Of a stretch of 64,000 bases of DNA, positions 17,318 through 26,357 are shown in pieces. Positions within the stretch are counted from its first letter, which is position 1. Each line of letters begins with the position of its first letter. The stretch covers positions 107,420-171,419 of the forward strand of contig JBBCJX010000011.1 in assembly GCA_037189985.1 (NCBI GenBank), in the 5' to 3' direction. The position numbers and the translations under genes are program-made. The notes under the pieces were generated by a model that worked only from the letters and a program-made list of their open reading frames with translations, was not told where the DNA came from and searched no databases. This DNA comes from UBA2031 sp037189985 (lineage in GTDB: Bacteria > Pseudomonadota > Gammaproteobacteria > Pseudomonadales > Moraxellaceae).

Positions 17318-17337
17318 GGACACTCTTCAAACACTCG

Positions 17338-17377
17338 ACGCACAGTCAAAACAACCGTGGCTATTTTGACTGTGCGT
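17338..17377. repeat. Perfect 14-bp-stem hairpin inside the repeat pair
   Basis: ACGCACAGTCAAAA (17338-17351) and TTTTGACTGTGCGT (17364-17377) with a 12-nt loop. It is centred between copies ii and iii, giving a nested palindromic element of about 150 bp. Confidence 0.7.
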
Positions 17378-17398
17378 TGAATGAATAAGCGGCATAGT

Positions 17399-17427
17399 GT
17401 TGGGCTTCCTGCGTCAGCCCAACCTAC
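17399..17427 (-). repeat. Intergenic repeat, copy iii, overlapping the czcA stop codon
   Basis: Read on the minus strand it begins GTAGGTTGGGCTGACG and ends GAAGCCCAAC. The TAG of its first four bases is the stop codon of czcA. Confidence 0.55.
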
Positions 17428-20400
17428 ACCGCCCGCCCAAACCGCCGGTACAACGCCGGCAACACCACCAGCGTCAGCAGCGTTGACGAGATAATGCCAC
17501 CAATCACCACCGTCGCCAGCGGCTTCTGCACCTCGGCACCGGTGCCGGTGGCGAGGGCCATGGGCACGAAGCCGAGGGCGGCGACCAAAGCGGTCATCAG
17601 GACCGGGCGCAGTCGGGAGAGCGAACCTTCGCGCACGGCCTGCACAAGCGGTAATCCCTGCCCGCAAAGCTGGTTAATGCGGGTGACCATCACAAGGCCG
17701 TTGAGCACGGCCACGCCGGAAAGGGCGATGAAGCCCACCGCGGCCGTGATGGAGAAGGGCATACCGCGCAACAGCAGGGCGAGAATGCCGCCGGTGAGCG
17801 CCAGCGGCACGGCGCTGAAGACCAGCAGTGATTGCCGTACGGAGCCCAAGGCGAAGAACAACAGGGTGAAGACCAGGGCCAGGCAGGCCGGCACCACGAT
17901 CAGGAGCCGGTCGCGGGCGGCTTGCAGGTTTTCGAACTGGCCACCCCAGCCCAACCAGTAGCCGGCGGGCACAGTGACGTCCTGCTCGATACGGGCCTGC
18001 GCTTCCGCCACGAAGGAGGCGAGGTCGCGGCCGCGCACATTGGTCTGCACCACCACGCGGCGCTTGCCGTTCTCGCGACTGACCTGGTTGAGGCCGTCGC
18101 GGAAGGCAAGCTGCGCCACGTCGCCCAGCGTCACGAAGCCTTGCCCGCCAGCGAGCGGGATCGGCAGCGCCCGCAGGGCTTCGGGATCGCGGCGCACCTC
18201 TTCCGGCAAGCGCACGACGATGCCGAAGCGGCGGTCACCTTCAAAGAGATCACCGGCTTCCTGACCGCCGATGGCCGCCGCCACCATGGCCTGTACCTCG
18301 GCCAGTGGCAGGCCGTAACGCGCCAGGGCCTCGCGGTCGAAGACGATGTCGAGCAGTGCCTGTCCCTGCACCTGCTCCACCTTCACCTCGCTGGCGCCGG
18401 GCACAGCACGCAGGGACTGCGCCACAGCATTGGCCGTGGCGAGCATGCGCTCGAAATCATCACCGAAGACTTTCACGGCCACGTCGGCGCGCACGCCGGA
18501 AAGCAGCTCGTTGAAGCGCATCTGGATGGGCTGGGTGAATTCATAGTTGTTGCCGGGCAGGTCAGCCACACGCTGCTGGATACGTTCGATCAGCTCCGTT
18601 TTGGCAAGGCGTGGCTCGGGCCATTCCTTGCGCGGCTTGAAGATGATGAAGGTGTCCGAGACGCTGGGCGGCATGGGGTCGGCGGCCATTTCCGCCGTGC
18701 CGGTCTTGGAGAAGACGAAGGCCACCTCGGGCATGTCGGCAATGCGCTTTTCCACCTGCAACTGCATACGCGTGGACTGCGTGATGCCGGTGCTGGGGAT
18801 GCGCATCACGTGCATGGCGATGTCGCGCTCGTCCAGCGTGGGAATGAATTCCTGTCCGAGGAAAGGCACGGCGGCCAGCGCCAGCAGGAAGATACCGGCG
18901 GCAATCGCAATCATGCGCCGTGGCAGCGCCAGTGCCTTTTCCAGCAAAGGCACATACCAGCCGCGCACTTTTTCGAGGAAGCGGTTTTCCTTCTCGTGCA
19001 CTTCACCCCGGAAGGCCAGCGCCACCAGCGCCGGTACCAGCGTGAGTGAAAGCACGAAGGCGGCGAGCAAGGCCATGATCACGGTGAGCGCCATGGGGTG
19101 GAACATTTTTCCTTCCACGCCTTCCAGCGCGAGGATGGGCAAGTAAACAACAATGATGATGGCCTGTCCGAATACGGAGGGCCGTATCATCTCGCGCGCG
19201 GCCTGCATCACCTCGTTCAGGCGTTCTTCCAGCGAAAGCGCTCGCCCCGCCGCTTCCTGCCGCAGCGCCAGCCGGCGCAGGCAGTTTTCCACGATGATGA
19301 CGGCACCATCCACGATCAGGCCGAAATCCAGCGCACCCAGGCTCATCAGGTTGCCACTGATGCCGGCCCGCACCATGCCCGTGCTCATGAGCAGCACGGT
19401 GACGGGAATCACGGCCGCCGTGATCAACGCCGCACGGATATTGCCGAGCAGGAAAAACAGCACGGCGATCACCAGCAAGGCGCCTTCCGCAAGATTGGTG
19501 GCCACGGTCTTGATGGTGGCGTTCACCAGGCCACTGCGGTCCAGCACGGTCTGCACTTCGATGCCGGGCGGCAGGCTGCGGCGCACCTCGTCCAGCTTGG
19601 CGCTGACCACCTGCGCGACCGTGCGCGAATTTTCGCCGATGCGCATGAGCGCGGTGCCGATGACGACTTCTTCGCCGTTTTCGCTGGCAGAACCGCTGCG
19701 CAGTTCTTCACCGATGTCCACCACGGCAATGTCGTTCAGGCGTACCGGCGTGCTGCCGCGCGTGGCGATGACGGTGGCGCGGATGTCGTTGATGTCACGG
19801 AAGCGGCCGTCGGTGCGCACCAGCCAGGCTTCGCCCTGCTGCTCGATGAAACCGCCGCCCTGGCTACGGTTGGCGCTTTCCAGCGCACTTGCCAACTCTG
19901 CGATGGAAAGGCCGTAGGCGCGCAGCTTGAGCGGATCGGGCTGCACCACATACTGCTTCTCGTGGCCGCCGATGCTGTCGATGCCGGCCACGCCGGGCAG
20001 GCCCTTGAGCTGGGGCTTGATGATCCAGTCCTGCACCGTGCGCAGCCAGGCCTGCCGCACGACTTCGGTGCGCAGCACTTCGCCTTCCGGCGTGAGGTAG
20101 CTGCCGTCGCTCTGCCAGCCGGGCTGGCCCTCCGTCACCGTTGCACCTTGTCCGCCGGGATGCGCAAATTTCACGGCCCACATCGTCACTTCGCCGAGGC
20201 CGGTGGAGATTGCGCCCATGCGCGGTTGCGCGCCGCCGGGCAGGGCCTCGCGCACTTCGCCAAGGCGTTCGCTAACCTGGTTGCGGGCGAAGTAGATATC
20301 CACGTCGTCGCGGAAGATCGCGGTGACCTGCGAGAAACCGTTGCGTGAAAGTGAGCGGGTGGATTCCAGCCCGGGAATGCCGGCCAGCGCGCTTTCCACC

Positions 20401-20603
20401 GGGAAGGTGACCTGTTTTTCCATGTCCTCCGGGCCGAGTCCGGGGAGCACGGTGTTGATCTGCACCTGGTTGTTGGTGATGTCGGGCACGGCGTCGATGG
20501 GCAGTTTCTTGAGCGAGAAGACGCCGAGCACGCAGGCTGCCAGCACCAGCACGACCACCAGATGACGGTGGCGCAGGGAAAGGGCGAGGATGCGTTCAAG
20601 CAT
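17424..20603 (-). CDS. czcA: HME-RND heavy-metal efflux pump, inner-membrane subunit CzcA
   Basis: A 1059-residue proton-driven transporter that exports divalent metals from the periplasm or cytoplasm across the envelope. It has 12 membrane helices in the RND layout, with two large periplasmic loops. The helix-4 motif DFGLIVDGAVIIVEN at about residues 424-438 fits the pattern DFG-x3-DGA-x3-VEN that has been linked to Co/Zn/Cd pumps. It is the last gene of czcC-czcB-czcA, 38 bp after czcB. The final codons and stop lie in an intergenic repeat, so the extreme C-terminus may have been replaced. No CzcRS two-component system or CzcD is seen nearby. Confidence 0.93.
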   Translation of the reverse strand: MLERILALSLRHRHLVVVLVLAACVLGVFSLKKLPIDAVPDITNNQVQINTVLPGLGPEDMEKQVTFPVESALAGIPGLESTRSLSRNGFSQVTAIFRDDVDIYFARNQVSERLGEVREALPGGAQPRMGAISTGLGEVTMWAVKFAHPGGQGATVTEGQPGWQSDGSYLTPEGEVLRTEVVRQAWLRTVQDWIIKPQLKGLPGVAGIDSIGGHEKQYVVQPDPLKLRAYGLSIAELASALESANRSQGGGFIEQQGEAWLVRTDGRFRDINDIRATVIATRGSTPVRLNDIAVVDIGEELRSGSASENGEEVVIGTALMRIGENSRTVAQVVSAKLDEVRRSLPPGIEVQTVLDRSGLVNATIKTVATNLAEGALLVIAVLFFLLGNIRAALITAAVIPVTVLLMSTGMVRAGISGNLMSLGALDFGLIVDGAVIIVENCLRRLALRQEAAGRALSLEERLNEVMQAAREMIRPSVFGQAIIIVVYLPILALEGVEGKMFHPMALTVIMALLAAFVLSLTLVPALVALAFRGEVHEKENRFLEKVRGWYVPLLEKALALPRRMIAIAAGIFLLALAAVPFLGQEFIPTLDERDIAMHVMRIPSTGITQSTRMQLQVEKRIADMPEVAFVFSKTGTAEMAADPMPPSVSDTFIIFKPRKEWPEPRLAKTELIERIQQRVADLPGNNYEFTQPIQMRFNELLSGVRADVAVKVFGDDFERMLATANAVAQSLRAVPGASEVKVEQVQGQALLDIVFDREALARYGLPLAEVQAMVAAAIGGQEAGDLFEGDRRFGIVVRLPEEVRRDPEALRALPIPLAGGQGFVTLGDVAQLAFRDGLNQVSRENGKRRVVVQTNVRGRDLASFVAEAQARIEQDVTVPAGYWLGWGGQFENLQAARDRLLIVVPACLALVFTLLFFALGSVRQSLLVFSAVPLALTGGILALLLRGMPFSITAAVGFIALSGVAVLNGLVMVTRINQLCGQGLPLVQAVREGSLSRLRPVLMTALVAALGFVPMALATGTGAEVQKPLATVVIGGIISSTLLTLVVLPALYRRFGRAV

Positions 20604-20641
20604 GGCGCACCTCCGCTTTTTTCACGCGGTAACGATTCAGG

Positions 20642-21913
20642 TCAGTGCGCATGGTCGGCCTCCGACTTGCCCATTTCCGCCTTGAGCAAAAAGACTTCAC
20701 CACTGGCGTAACGCTCGCCTGCCTTCATGCCTGAGAGGATTTCGATACGGCTGCCGCTGCGACGCCCCGTCTTCACTATACGGGGCAGGAAGGCGCTGCC
20801 GTCCTGCACGAAAAGCTGCGTTTCGCCGTTCTGCGTGAGCACGGCCGAGGCCGGTACGGACAGCACGGTTTCGCCACCGCCGCGTTGCAGTTCGGCACGG
20901 ATGAATTCACCGGCCCGCCATTGGCCCTCACGATTTTCCAGGCTCACACGCACCGAGGCGCTGCGGCTGGCGGCATCCAGTTCCGGTTGCACGAAGAGCA
21001 CGCGACCCACGCTTTCACGCAGAGCGCCGCTGCCGGGTGAGAGAATGCGCACGGTCTGCCCGGCCTTGATGCCGGCCATCTCGGTTGCCGGCACGGCCAG
21101 GTCCACCCAGAGCGAAGACAGGTCTGCAATACGGAACACGGTTTTCTCAGGGGACAGCGATTCGCCCAGCGTGAGGTCACGCGAGAGCACGGTGCCGGCC
21201 AGCGGCGCGCGCAACACATAACCGTTGCTGCTGCCAGCCTTCCAGCGCTTCACGTCATCCGCGCTCACGCCGAGGGCGCGCAGTTTCTGCTCGGTGCTGT
21301 CGGCCTCGATACGCGCTTCGTTGAGATCACGGCGCGCGGCGAGGAAATCCTGTTCGGCGCTGATCTTCTTTTCCCACAGCCCCTGCTCGCGGCTGAAGGT
21401 GGCTTCTGCCAGCGTCAGACGCTCACGCGCGGCCAGCAGCGCGGCCGAGGCCTCGGCGAATTCGCGACTGTCGAGCGTGGCCAGCACTGCACCTGCCTTG
21501 ACGCGATCGCCCACCTGTACCGGCAGTGAACGCACCACGCCGTTCACGCCAGCGAGTACGCGCGCTTCGCGGTCGGCATTCAGCACCAGTTGGCCCGGCA
21601 GGGTGAGCACGTCGGCAAAGGGGGCCACGGCGGCGGTTTCGATACGAATGCCGGCGGCGGCAAGCTGGGCGTCGGTCAGCGTGACGCCATGGCTTTCTTC
21701 GTCGCCATGGCCTTCGTCACCTTCGCCATGCTCGTGGCCGTCGCCCTCATCATGGGAGCCATCTTCATTGTGCGCATGTGCGCCGGCTTCGTGACCGTGG
21801 CCTTCTTCATCGTGGCCATGGCCGGCCAGCAGGAAAATCAGGGAGGCAAGTAGAGCGCCAAGCAGCGCAGCCACCAGCAGGGAAACCCAGCGTTGGGAAA
21901 ACAGGTTTTTCAT
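20642..21913 (-). CDS. czcB: CzcB-type membrane-fusion protein of the metal efflux system
   Basis: A 423-residue periplasmic adaptor with an N-terminal signal anchor (LLVAALLGALLASLIFLLAG). A strikingly His/Asp/Glu-rich stretch at about residues 30-75 (HGHDEEGHGHEAG and similar) follows and should bind metal. Next come the barrel-sandwich (lipoyl) halves with PVQVGDRVKAGAVLATLDS, a coiled-coil hairpin, and beta-barrel and membrane-proximal domains. The His-rich insert supports metal specificity. It lies between czcC and czcA, 2 bp from czcC. Confidence 0.92.
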   Translation of the reverse strand: MKNLFSQRWVSLLVAALLGALLASLIFLLAGHGHDEEGHGHEAGAHAHNEDGSHDEGDGHEHGEGDEGHGDEESHGVTLTDAQLAAAGIRIETAAVAPFADVLTLPGQLVLNADREARVLAGVNGVVRSLPVQVGDRVKAGAVLATLDSREFAEASAALLAARERLTLAEATFSREQGLWEKKISAEQDFLAARRDLNEARIEADSTEQKLRALGVSADDVKRWKAGSSNGYVLRAPLAGTVLSRDLTLGESLSPEKTVFRIADLSSLWVDLAVPATEMAGIKAGQTVRILSPGSGALRESVGRVLFVQPELDAASRSASVRVSLENREGQWRAGEFIRAELQRGGGETVLSVPASAVLTQNGETQLFVQDGSAFLPRIVKTGRRSGSRIEILSGMKAGERYASGEVFLLKAEMGKSEADHAH

Positions 21914-21915
21914 GA

Positions 21916-23166
21916 TCAGTGTCCGGTAGCGGAATGAGTCGGAGAAGAAAACGGATCGCGGCCCAGCAATTCATCCAGGGCAGCATCGCTGCGGTGGAAG
22001 GCGACATGCGCGGCAAGATCGGCCTCCTGCGCCTCGACCAGCGCGCGCTGGCCGTCCAGCAGGTCCATGAGGGAGAACTTGCCGGCGGCATAGCCTTCCT
22101 GCAGTGCGTTAGCGGCTTTTTCAGTCACAGCCAGCATGGCGTGCAGTTGCTGCACCTCGCGGAAGCTGGCTTCGCGCTCCATGTCGAGCCGCGCCAGTTC
22201 CTGTGCCAACTCCTGCCGGGCGCTGGCGAGATCGGCTTCCACGGCAGCGAGTTCCGCGCGTGCGGCGCGGCGCTCGCCTTGGTTGCGGTCGAAAAGCGGC
22301 AGCGGCACGGCGACACCGAGTTGCAGGCTTTCGTCACGGGTCACGGCTTCGCGCTTGAGACCCGCCGAGAGCGTGATGTCGGGCAGGCCGTTGCGGCTGG
22401 CTTCGCGGACGGCGGCCTGCTGCCGTTCCCGTTCGGCCAGGAGGCGCTGCAGGGCGGGTACGGTGTCGGCAAGCGCTGAGGCGGACGGCAGACTGTCCGG
22501 CAACTCCAGCACCTCCGGCAGGCTGATGACTTCACCCGCGCCACCCCACAGGGCTTGCAGGCGGGATTGCGCGAGTTCGTGCTGGCGCGTGGCCAGGCGT
22601 TCGGCACGCTCCGCAGCGGCCAGGCTGACGCCGGCACGCGCCAACTCCACGGGCGAAACCTTGCCGGCTTCCACACGCGCGGCCACGGCATCGTGCAGGC
22701 GCTGCGCCAAAGCCCGCGCCTGCATGGCATGACGACGGCGCGTGTCGGCCGCCGCGAGATCGACGCTGGCATCACGGGCGAGACGGATGAGGGCGAGGCG
22801 CTGCTCACTCACGGAGAGCGTGGCCAGTCGCCGGTCTGCCTCGGCCACGTCGCGGCGCGCCCGGCGCTTGCCCGGCAGGGAAAACGGCTGGCTCAGTGCC
22901 CAGGTGGCGTTGCCGTCGCGGGCACGCAGGCCGGTGTCACCGGAGAAATCCTCCAGCGTGAAACTGATTTCAGGATTGGCGAAGACCGCGGCTTGGTCGG
23001 CACGGCCAGTGGCCGCGGCTTCACGCGCCGCAGCGGCGGCAAGGCGGGGATGCTGTTGCAGCACGCGCTGCGTGACATCCGCTAGGGTCAGGCGTTGTTC
23101 CGCCTGGGCCAGGCCCGCGGCCATGAGGCAGACCGCGAGACCCGGCAGGAAAAAGAATCGGGACAT
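21916..23166 (-). CDS. czcC: CzcC-type outer-membrane efflux protein (TolC family)
   Basis: A 416-residue outer-membrane factor with a signal peptide ending in AQA and two repeated outer-membrane efflux domains rich in Ala-, Arg- and Glu-containing helices. The TolC fold forms the exit duct for CzcBA. Family points are LTLADVTQRVLQQHPRL near the mature N-terminus and FDRNQGERRAARAEL in the second repeat. It is the first efflux gene of the operon and overlaps in direction with the accessory gene 87 bp upstream. Confidence 0.9.
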   Translation of the reverse strand: MSRFFFLPGLAVCLMAAGLAQAEQRLTLADVTQRVLQQHPRLAAAAAREAAATGRADQAAVFANPEISFTLEDFSGDTGLRARDGNATWALSQPFSLPGKRRARRDVAEADRRLATLSVSEQRLALIRLARDASVDLAAADTRRRHAMQARALAQRLHDAVAARVEAGKVSPVELARAGVSLAAAERAERLATRQHELAQSRLQALWGGAGEVISLPEVLELPDSLPSASALADTVPALQRLLAERERQQAAVREASRNGLPDITLSAGLKREAVTRDESLQLGVAVPLPLFDRNQGERRAARAELAAVEADLASARQELAQELARLDMEREASFREVQQLHAMLAVTEKAANALQEGYAAGKFSLMDLLDGQRALVEAQEADLAAHVAFHRSDAALDELLGRDPFSSPTHSATGH

Positions 23167-23253
23167 GATGGCTCCGTTATGAACAGGGCATGCAAGGCAT
23201 GCGGAAAAACGGGCGCGCAGGAAAACCCGCGGCCGGTGTTCACAACGGCGGTA

Positions 23254-23655
23254 TCAAATGAGGAGGACGGCGGTATCGCGCAGGATCAGGGACAGCGGGG
23301 GTGAGGGAGGACCGGTGGACTGGGGCAATACCAGAGGCGGCTCCCGGGAAGGAGGCAGCAGGAAAGGAGCGGACGGCACGAAAAGCTGTGACGCGAGATC
23401 AGCCAGCAGCAACTGCGGTGCCGGCGCCGGATCGTGCCCGTCGTGGGCATCCCCCGCCTGCACGTCGACGCAGTGGCCATGTGCATCTGCCTTGGCGCAG
23501 GGCTCGCCCCATGCCTCGACAGTGACACGGCCATCGGCCTCAATGCAGAGCACGTCGGCCATGGCCTCGCAGAAGCCCAGCGTCCAGTGCAGCAGCAGGA
23601 CCGCTGCCAGGGGCAGTGTCCAGCGCTGACGGAACTTGCGGGAGGGGGCTTTCAT
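23254..23655 (-). CDS. Small His/Cys-containing exported protein upstream of czcCBA
   Basis: A 133-residue protein with a hydrophobic N-terminal segment (LPLAAVLLLHWTLGF). It has a cysteine-containing beta stretch (VLCIEADGRVTVEAWGEPC) and a short His/Asp-rich part (HGHCVDVQAGDAHDGHD). The C-terminal half is Pro/Leu-rich. Four Cys/His clusters in a small periplasmic protein ahead of czcC recall CzcI, though I see no clear sequence match. Metal binding or regulation is inferred from composition and position. No known domain recognised. Confidence 0.6.
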   Translation of the reverse strand: MKAPSRKFRQRWTLPLAAVLLLHWTLGFCEAMADVLCIEADGRVTVEAWGEPCAKADAHGHCVDVQAGDAHDGHDPAPAPQLLLADLASQLFVPSAPFLLPPSREPPLVLPQSTGPPSPPLSLILRDTAVLLI

Positions 23656-23808
23656 CGGAAGCAGGAAACCGTGGCCAGGATCATCGTTTGCGCCGAGCCA
23701 TCCGGTTATCCCGGCATGACCTCGGCATGAAAAGCGGCGCCAGTATACGCAGACGGGCCAAAGACCTTAAGCCGCTTACTGTAACCGCTGCCATCCAGGC
23801 AGCCCGGT

Positions 23809-25437
23809 TCAGCAGCCGGCACCCCTGCACCTGGCCCGGCGCTCCGCCTCACGCTCGAGCGCTTTCTGGTAGCTGTTGGCGCCTGCACCCGTACTGTCGT
23901 TACGGCTGTCGTAAACACCCTGGTTCACGCCACGGGGTGGGCCGGAGGGCGCACTGTTGGAAATGCTTTTCACCAGCGAATCGCTGATGCTGTTGAGCGA
24001 GGCGCCGATACTGTCACGCTCGCGTGCGGCGGCGGCCTGACGCTGGCGCTCAAGAACAGCGGCCTCGTTGGCGCGCTCACCAGCGTAATAGGATTCGGCA
24101 CGACGGATACGCTCTTCCGACTCGGCGCGCTCCTTTGCACGCTGACGCGCTGCCTCGGCACTCGCAATGGCGCGGGCTTCCATGTCGGCCCGGATGGCTT
24201 CCACCGTGGCGCCACGCGCGCCGTCCTCCGGACGGGCATATGCCCCCATCATCACGAGATCACCTTGCTGAGTGCGGGCAATCACCCGCCACTCCTTGTT
24301 GCTGCCCGTGCTCCAGTCCACCAGGGACATGGCGGCATAGGGTTCGCTCACGGTCTGGCTGATGCCGGTGCCGATACCGTTGTTGTCGTAAAGGAATTGC
24401 CAGTGACGGCTGCCGTCAGCGTTGACCGCCTCGAAGGCGAACAGCCCGAAGGGGCGCGCGCGCAAGGCCTTGATCGCCGCCAGATCAAGGCCAAGCTCCA
24501 TTTCACGATCTGCATTGCCGAGATAAACGATGCGCGAAAATTCCTGCTCCAGAAAAGCAGGCGGCGGCTTGCGGTTGCCGAAACCGGAGTCAAGGGACTG
24601 CAGCCGGTAGCGAGGACCTTCGCCGGTTTCACGCGCACGGACCAGCAGGCGGCTGTTAAGCCAGAACGGGCTACCGGCGGCGCCCGCGACATGCAGGCGG
24701 CGATCCCGGTACTCGTTCGCGGCCTGCTCGGCAGGCGCTTCAACCAGCAACAGAGGCTCTTTGGCCCCTGTGAGATAGACCAGCAATGCATTCCGGTCCA
24801 TACGGTTCGAGCCGCCCGCGATTATCTGCGGCCGTTCGACAGACAGCCAGCCTTTGGTGCTGTGCACGCCGGGCAGGCGGATCAGAACCTCGCCCGACGC
24901 ACTGTTGAGGATGGCCATTTCACGCGAGCCCTGGGCATCCGCCGGGCCACCCGCCGCAATGAGGCGGTCGATCTGGAAGTCGGCGTTGGGCACCAACTGT
25001 GCTGTTTCCCAGGCCGTGGTCTCGCCCCGCTGCAATTGCCGCTTTTCGTTGACGGTATACGCGGTGAAGGTCTGCTCGCCTTCGTTGCGCACGAAGTAAT
25101 AGCAACCTGTACCTGCCATGACGACCTCGCGCGGTGCCATCGGCAGCAACCACTCGACAGGATCCCAGCCGGGACTGCCGCCCTTGTGGCTGTACCCGAT
25201 GCCTCGCAGCGCCAGCCCTCCTCCGGATGCTGGGGCTTCGAGCAGGCTGTAGTAATTGTCACTGCGCTTGTGGTCGTCCTTGGTACAGAACGTGCGGCCT
25301 TTCGAACTGTCGACGGTCTTGATGCCCGGGTATTGTGCCTTGAGCTTCTCGTACTTCTCGGCAGCAGACGCCGTGGCGGCCCCCAGTAACAGGCCACCCA
25401 GCAGGGCAGCGGACAAAAGGGATGAAAGCTGATTCAC
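23809..25437 (-). CDS. Large hypothetical exported protein, unknown family
   Basis: A 542-residue protein. The GTG at 25437 is chosen because GGAG lies about six nucleotides upstream and it yields a clean signal peptide (MNQLSSLLSAALLGGLLLGAATASA, residues 1-25, cleavage near ASA-AEK). The middle (30-400) is a beta-rich region with scattered Trp and paired Cys. The C-terminal region (about 400-470) is a charged, Arg/Glu/Ala-rich helix likely to be a coiled coil, followed by a Ser/Asn/Gly-rich tail and a CRGAGC end. It stands alone between czcCBA and ssb. No function proposed. Confidence 0.65.
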   Translation of the reverse strand: MNQLSSLLSAALLGGLLLGAATASAAEKYEKLKAQYPGIKTVDSSKGRTFCTKDDHKRSDNYYSLLEAPASGGGLALRGIGYSHKGGSPGWDPVEWLLPMAPREVVMAGTGCYYFVRNEGEQTFTAYTVNEKRQLQRGETTAWETAQLVPNADFQIDRLIAAGGPADAQGSREMAILNSASGEVLIRLPGVHSTKGWLSVERPQIIAGGSNRMDRNALLVYLTGAKEPLLLVEAPAEQAANEYRDRRLHVAGAAGSPFWLNSRLLVRARETGEGPRYRLQSLDSGFGNRKPPPAFLEQEFSRIVYLGNADREMELGLDLAAIKALRARPFGLFAFEAVNADGSRHWQFLYDNNGIGTGISQTVSEPYAAMSLVDWSTGSNKEWRVIARTQQGDLVMMGAYARPEDGARGATVEAIRADMEARAIASAEAARQRAKERAESEERIRRAESYYAGERANEAAVLERQRQAAAARERDSIGASLNSISDSLVKSISNSAPSGPPRGVNQGVYDSRNDSTGAGANSYQKALEREAERRARCRGAGC

Positions 25438-25558
25438 GGCACACTCCGGCAACGGCAGGGACTCGAACCTGTTTACCCAAGCAGGAAGCCGGGTTCAACC
25501 CCGCAGACACGGGGCTCAAGGCAGAATTGCCAGGCAATTTCCGTGGCCTCAGGGCCTG

Positions 25559-25595
25559 AAAAAAAAGCCCGCCAGAAATGTGGCGGGCTTTTTTT
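25559..25595 (-). terminator. Terminator downstream of ssb
   Basis: GCCCGCCA (25567-25574) pairs with TGGCGGGC (25581-25588). An A-run and a T-run on the two sides allow termination in either direction. It lies 36 bp past the ssb stop. Confidence 0.9.
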
Positions 25596-25630
25596 CGGCA
25601 TGCCATGAAACAACAGGCGGGCGACACGAC

Positions 25631-26203
25631 TCAGAACGGAATGTCATCGTCAAAATCGTCAGCCGGCGGACGCTGCTGGCCACCGCCCTGCTGACCTCCG
25701 CCACCCTGCGGGCGCTGTTGGGGGCGTGACGACGCACCACCACCCTGCGAGGTCTGGTCGAAGTCCTCGTAGCCGGGGAAGCTGCCACCGCCGGCGAAAT
25801 CGTTGCCGCCGTCGTAACCGCCGCCCTGCTGGCCGCCACCACCACCGCCCTGGCCACCGCCGCTGCCGCGGCTGTCCAGCATCTGCATGGTGTTGGCCTT
25901 GATCTCGGTGCTGTATTTGTCCTGGCCGGTCTGCTTGTCCTGCCACTTGCGCGTGTGCAGGGAGCCTTCCACGTAGACCTTGCTGCCTTTCTTCAGGTAT
26001 TCGCCGGCGATCTCGGCGAGCTTGCCGTAGAACACCACGCGGTGCCATTCGGTCTGTTCCTGTTGCTGGCCGGTGTTCTTGTCGCGCCAGGCTTCACTGG
26101 TGGCGATGGTGACGTTGGCCACGGCACCGCCGGAGGGGAGGTAGCGCACTTCGGGATCGCGTCCCAGGTTGCCGACCAGAATGACTTTGTTGACGCCGCG
26201 CAT
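25631..26203 (-). CDS. ssb: Single-stranded DNA-binding protein
   Basis: A 190-residue protein. The OB fold fills residues 1-110 (MRGVNKVILVGNLGRDPEVRY at the start, WHRVVFYGKLAE in the middle). A long Gly/Gln-rich linker follows, with the canonical acidic tip DDFDDDIPF that recruits repair and replication partners. It protects single-stranded DNA in replication, repair and recombination. The neighbourhood with uvrA is conserved in pseudomonads. The linker is repetitive (QQGGG, RPQGGGG). Confidence 0.97.
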   Translation of the reverse strand: MRGVNKVILVGNLGRDPEVRYLPSGGAVANVTIATSEAWRDKNTGQQQEQTEWHRVVFYGKLAEIAGEYLKKGSKVYVEGSLHTRKWQDKQTGQDKYSTEIKANTMQMLDSRGSGGGQGGGGGGQQGGGYDGGNDFAGGGSFPGYEDFDQTSQGGGASSRPQQRPQGGGGQQGGGQQRPPADDFDDDIPF

Positions 26204-26357
26204 AATGTGAGCCTCTCGTTACGTATGTGTGATTCAGGGTGCGTCCGCCGCGTCCTTGCAACGCCGGCAGAGCGGTGACTCTACCCGATGCCCTCGGGGG
26301 CTGCCACGGCAAAGCCCCCGGGTTTTACGGCGACTTTGTCACAGCCCGGCTTGAGCC

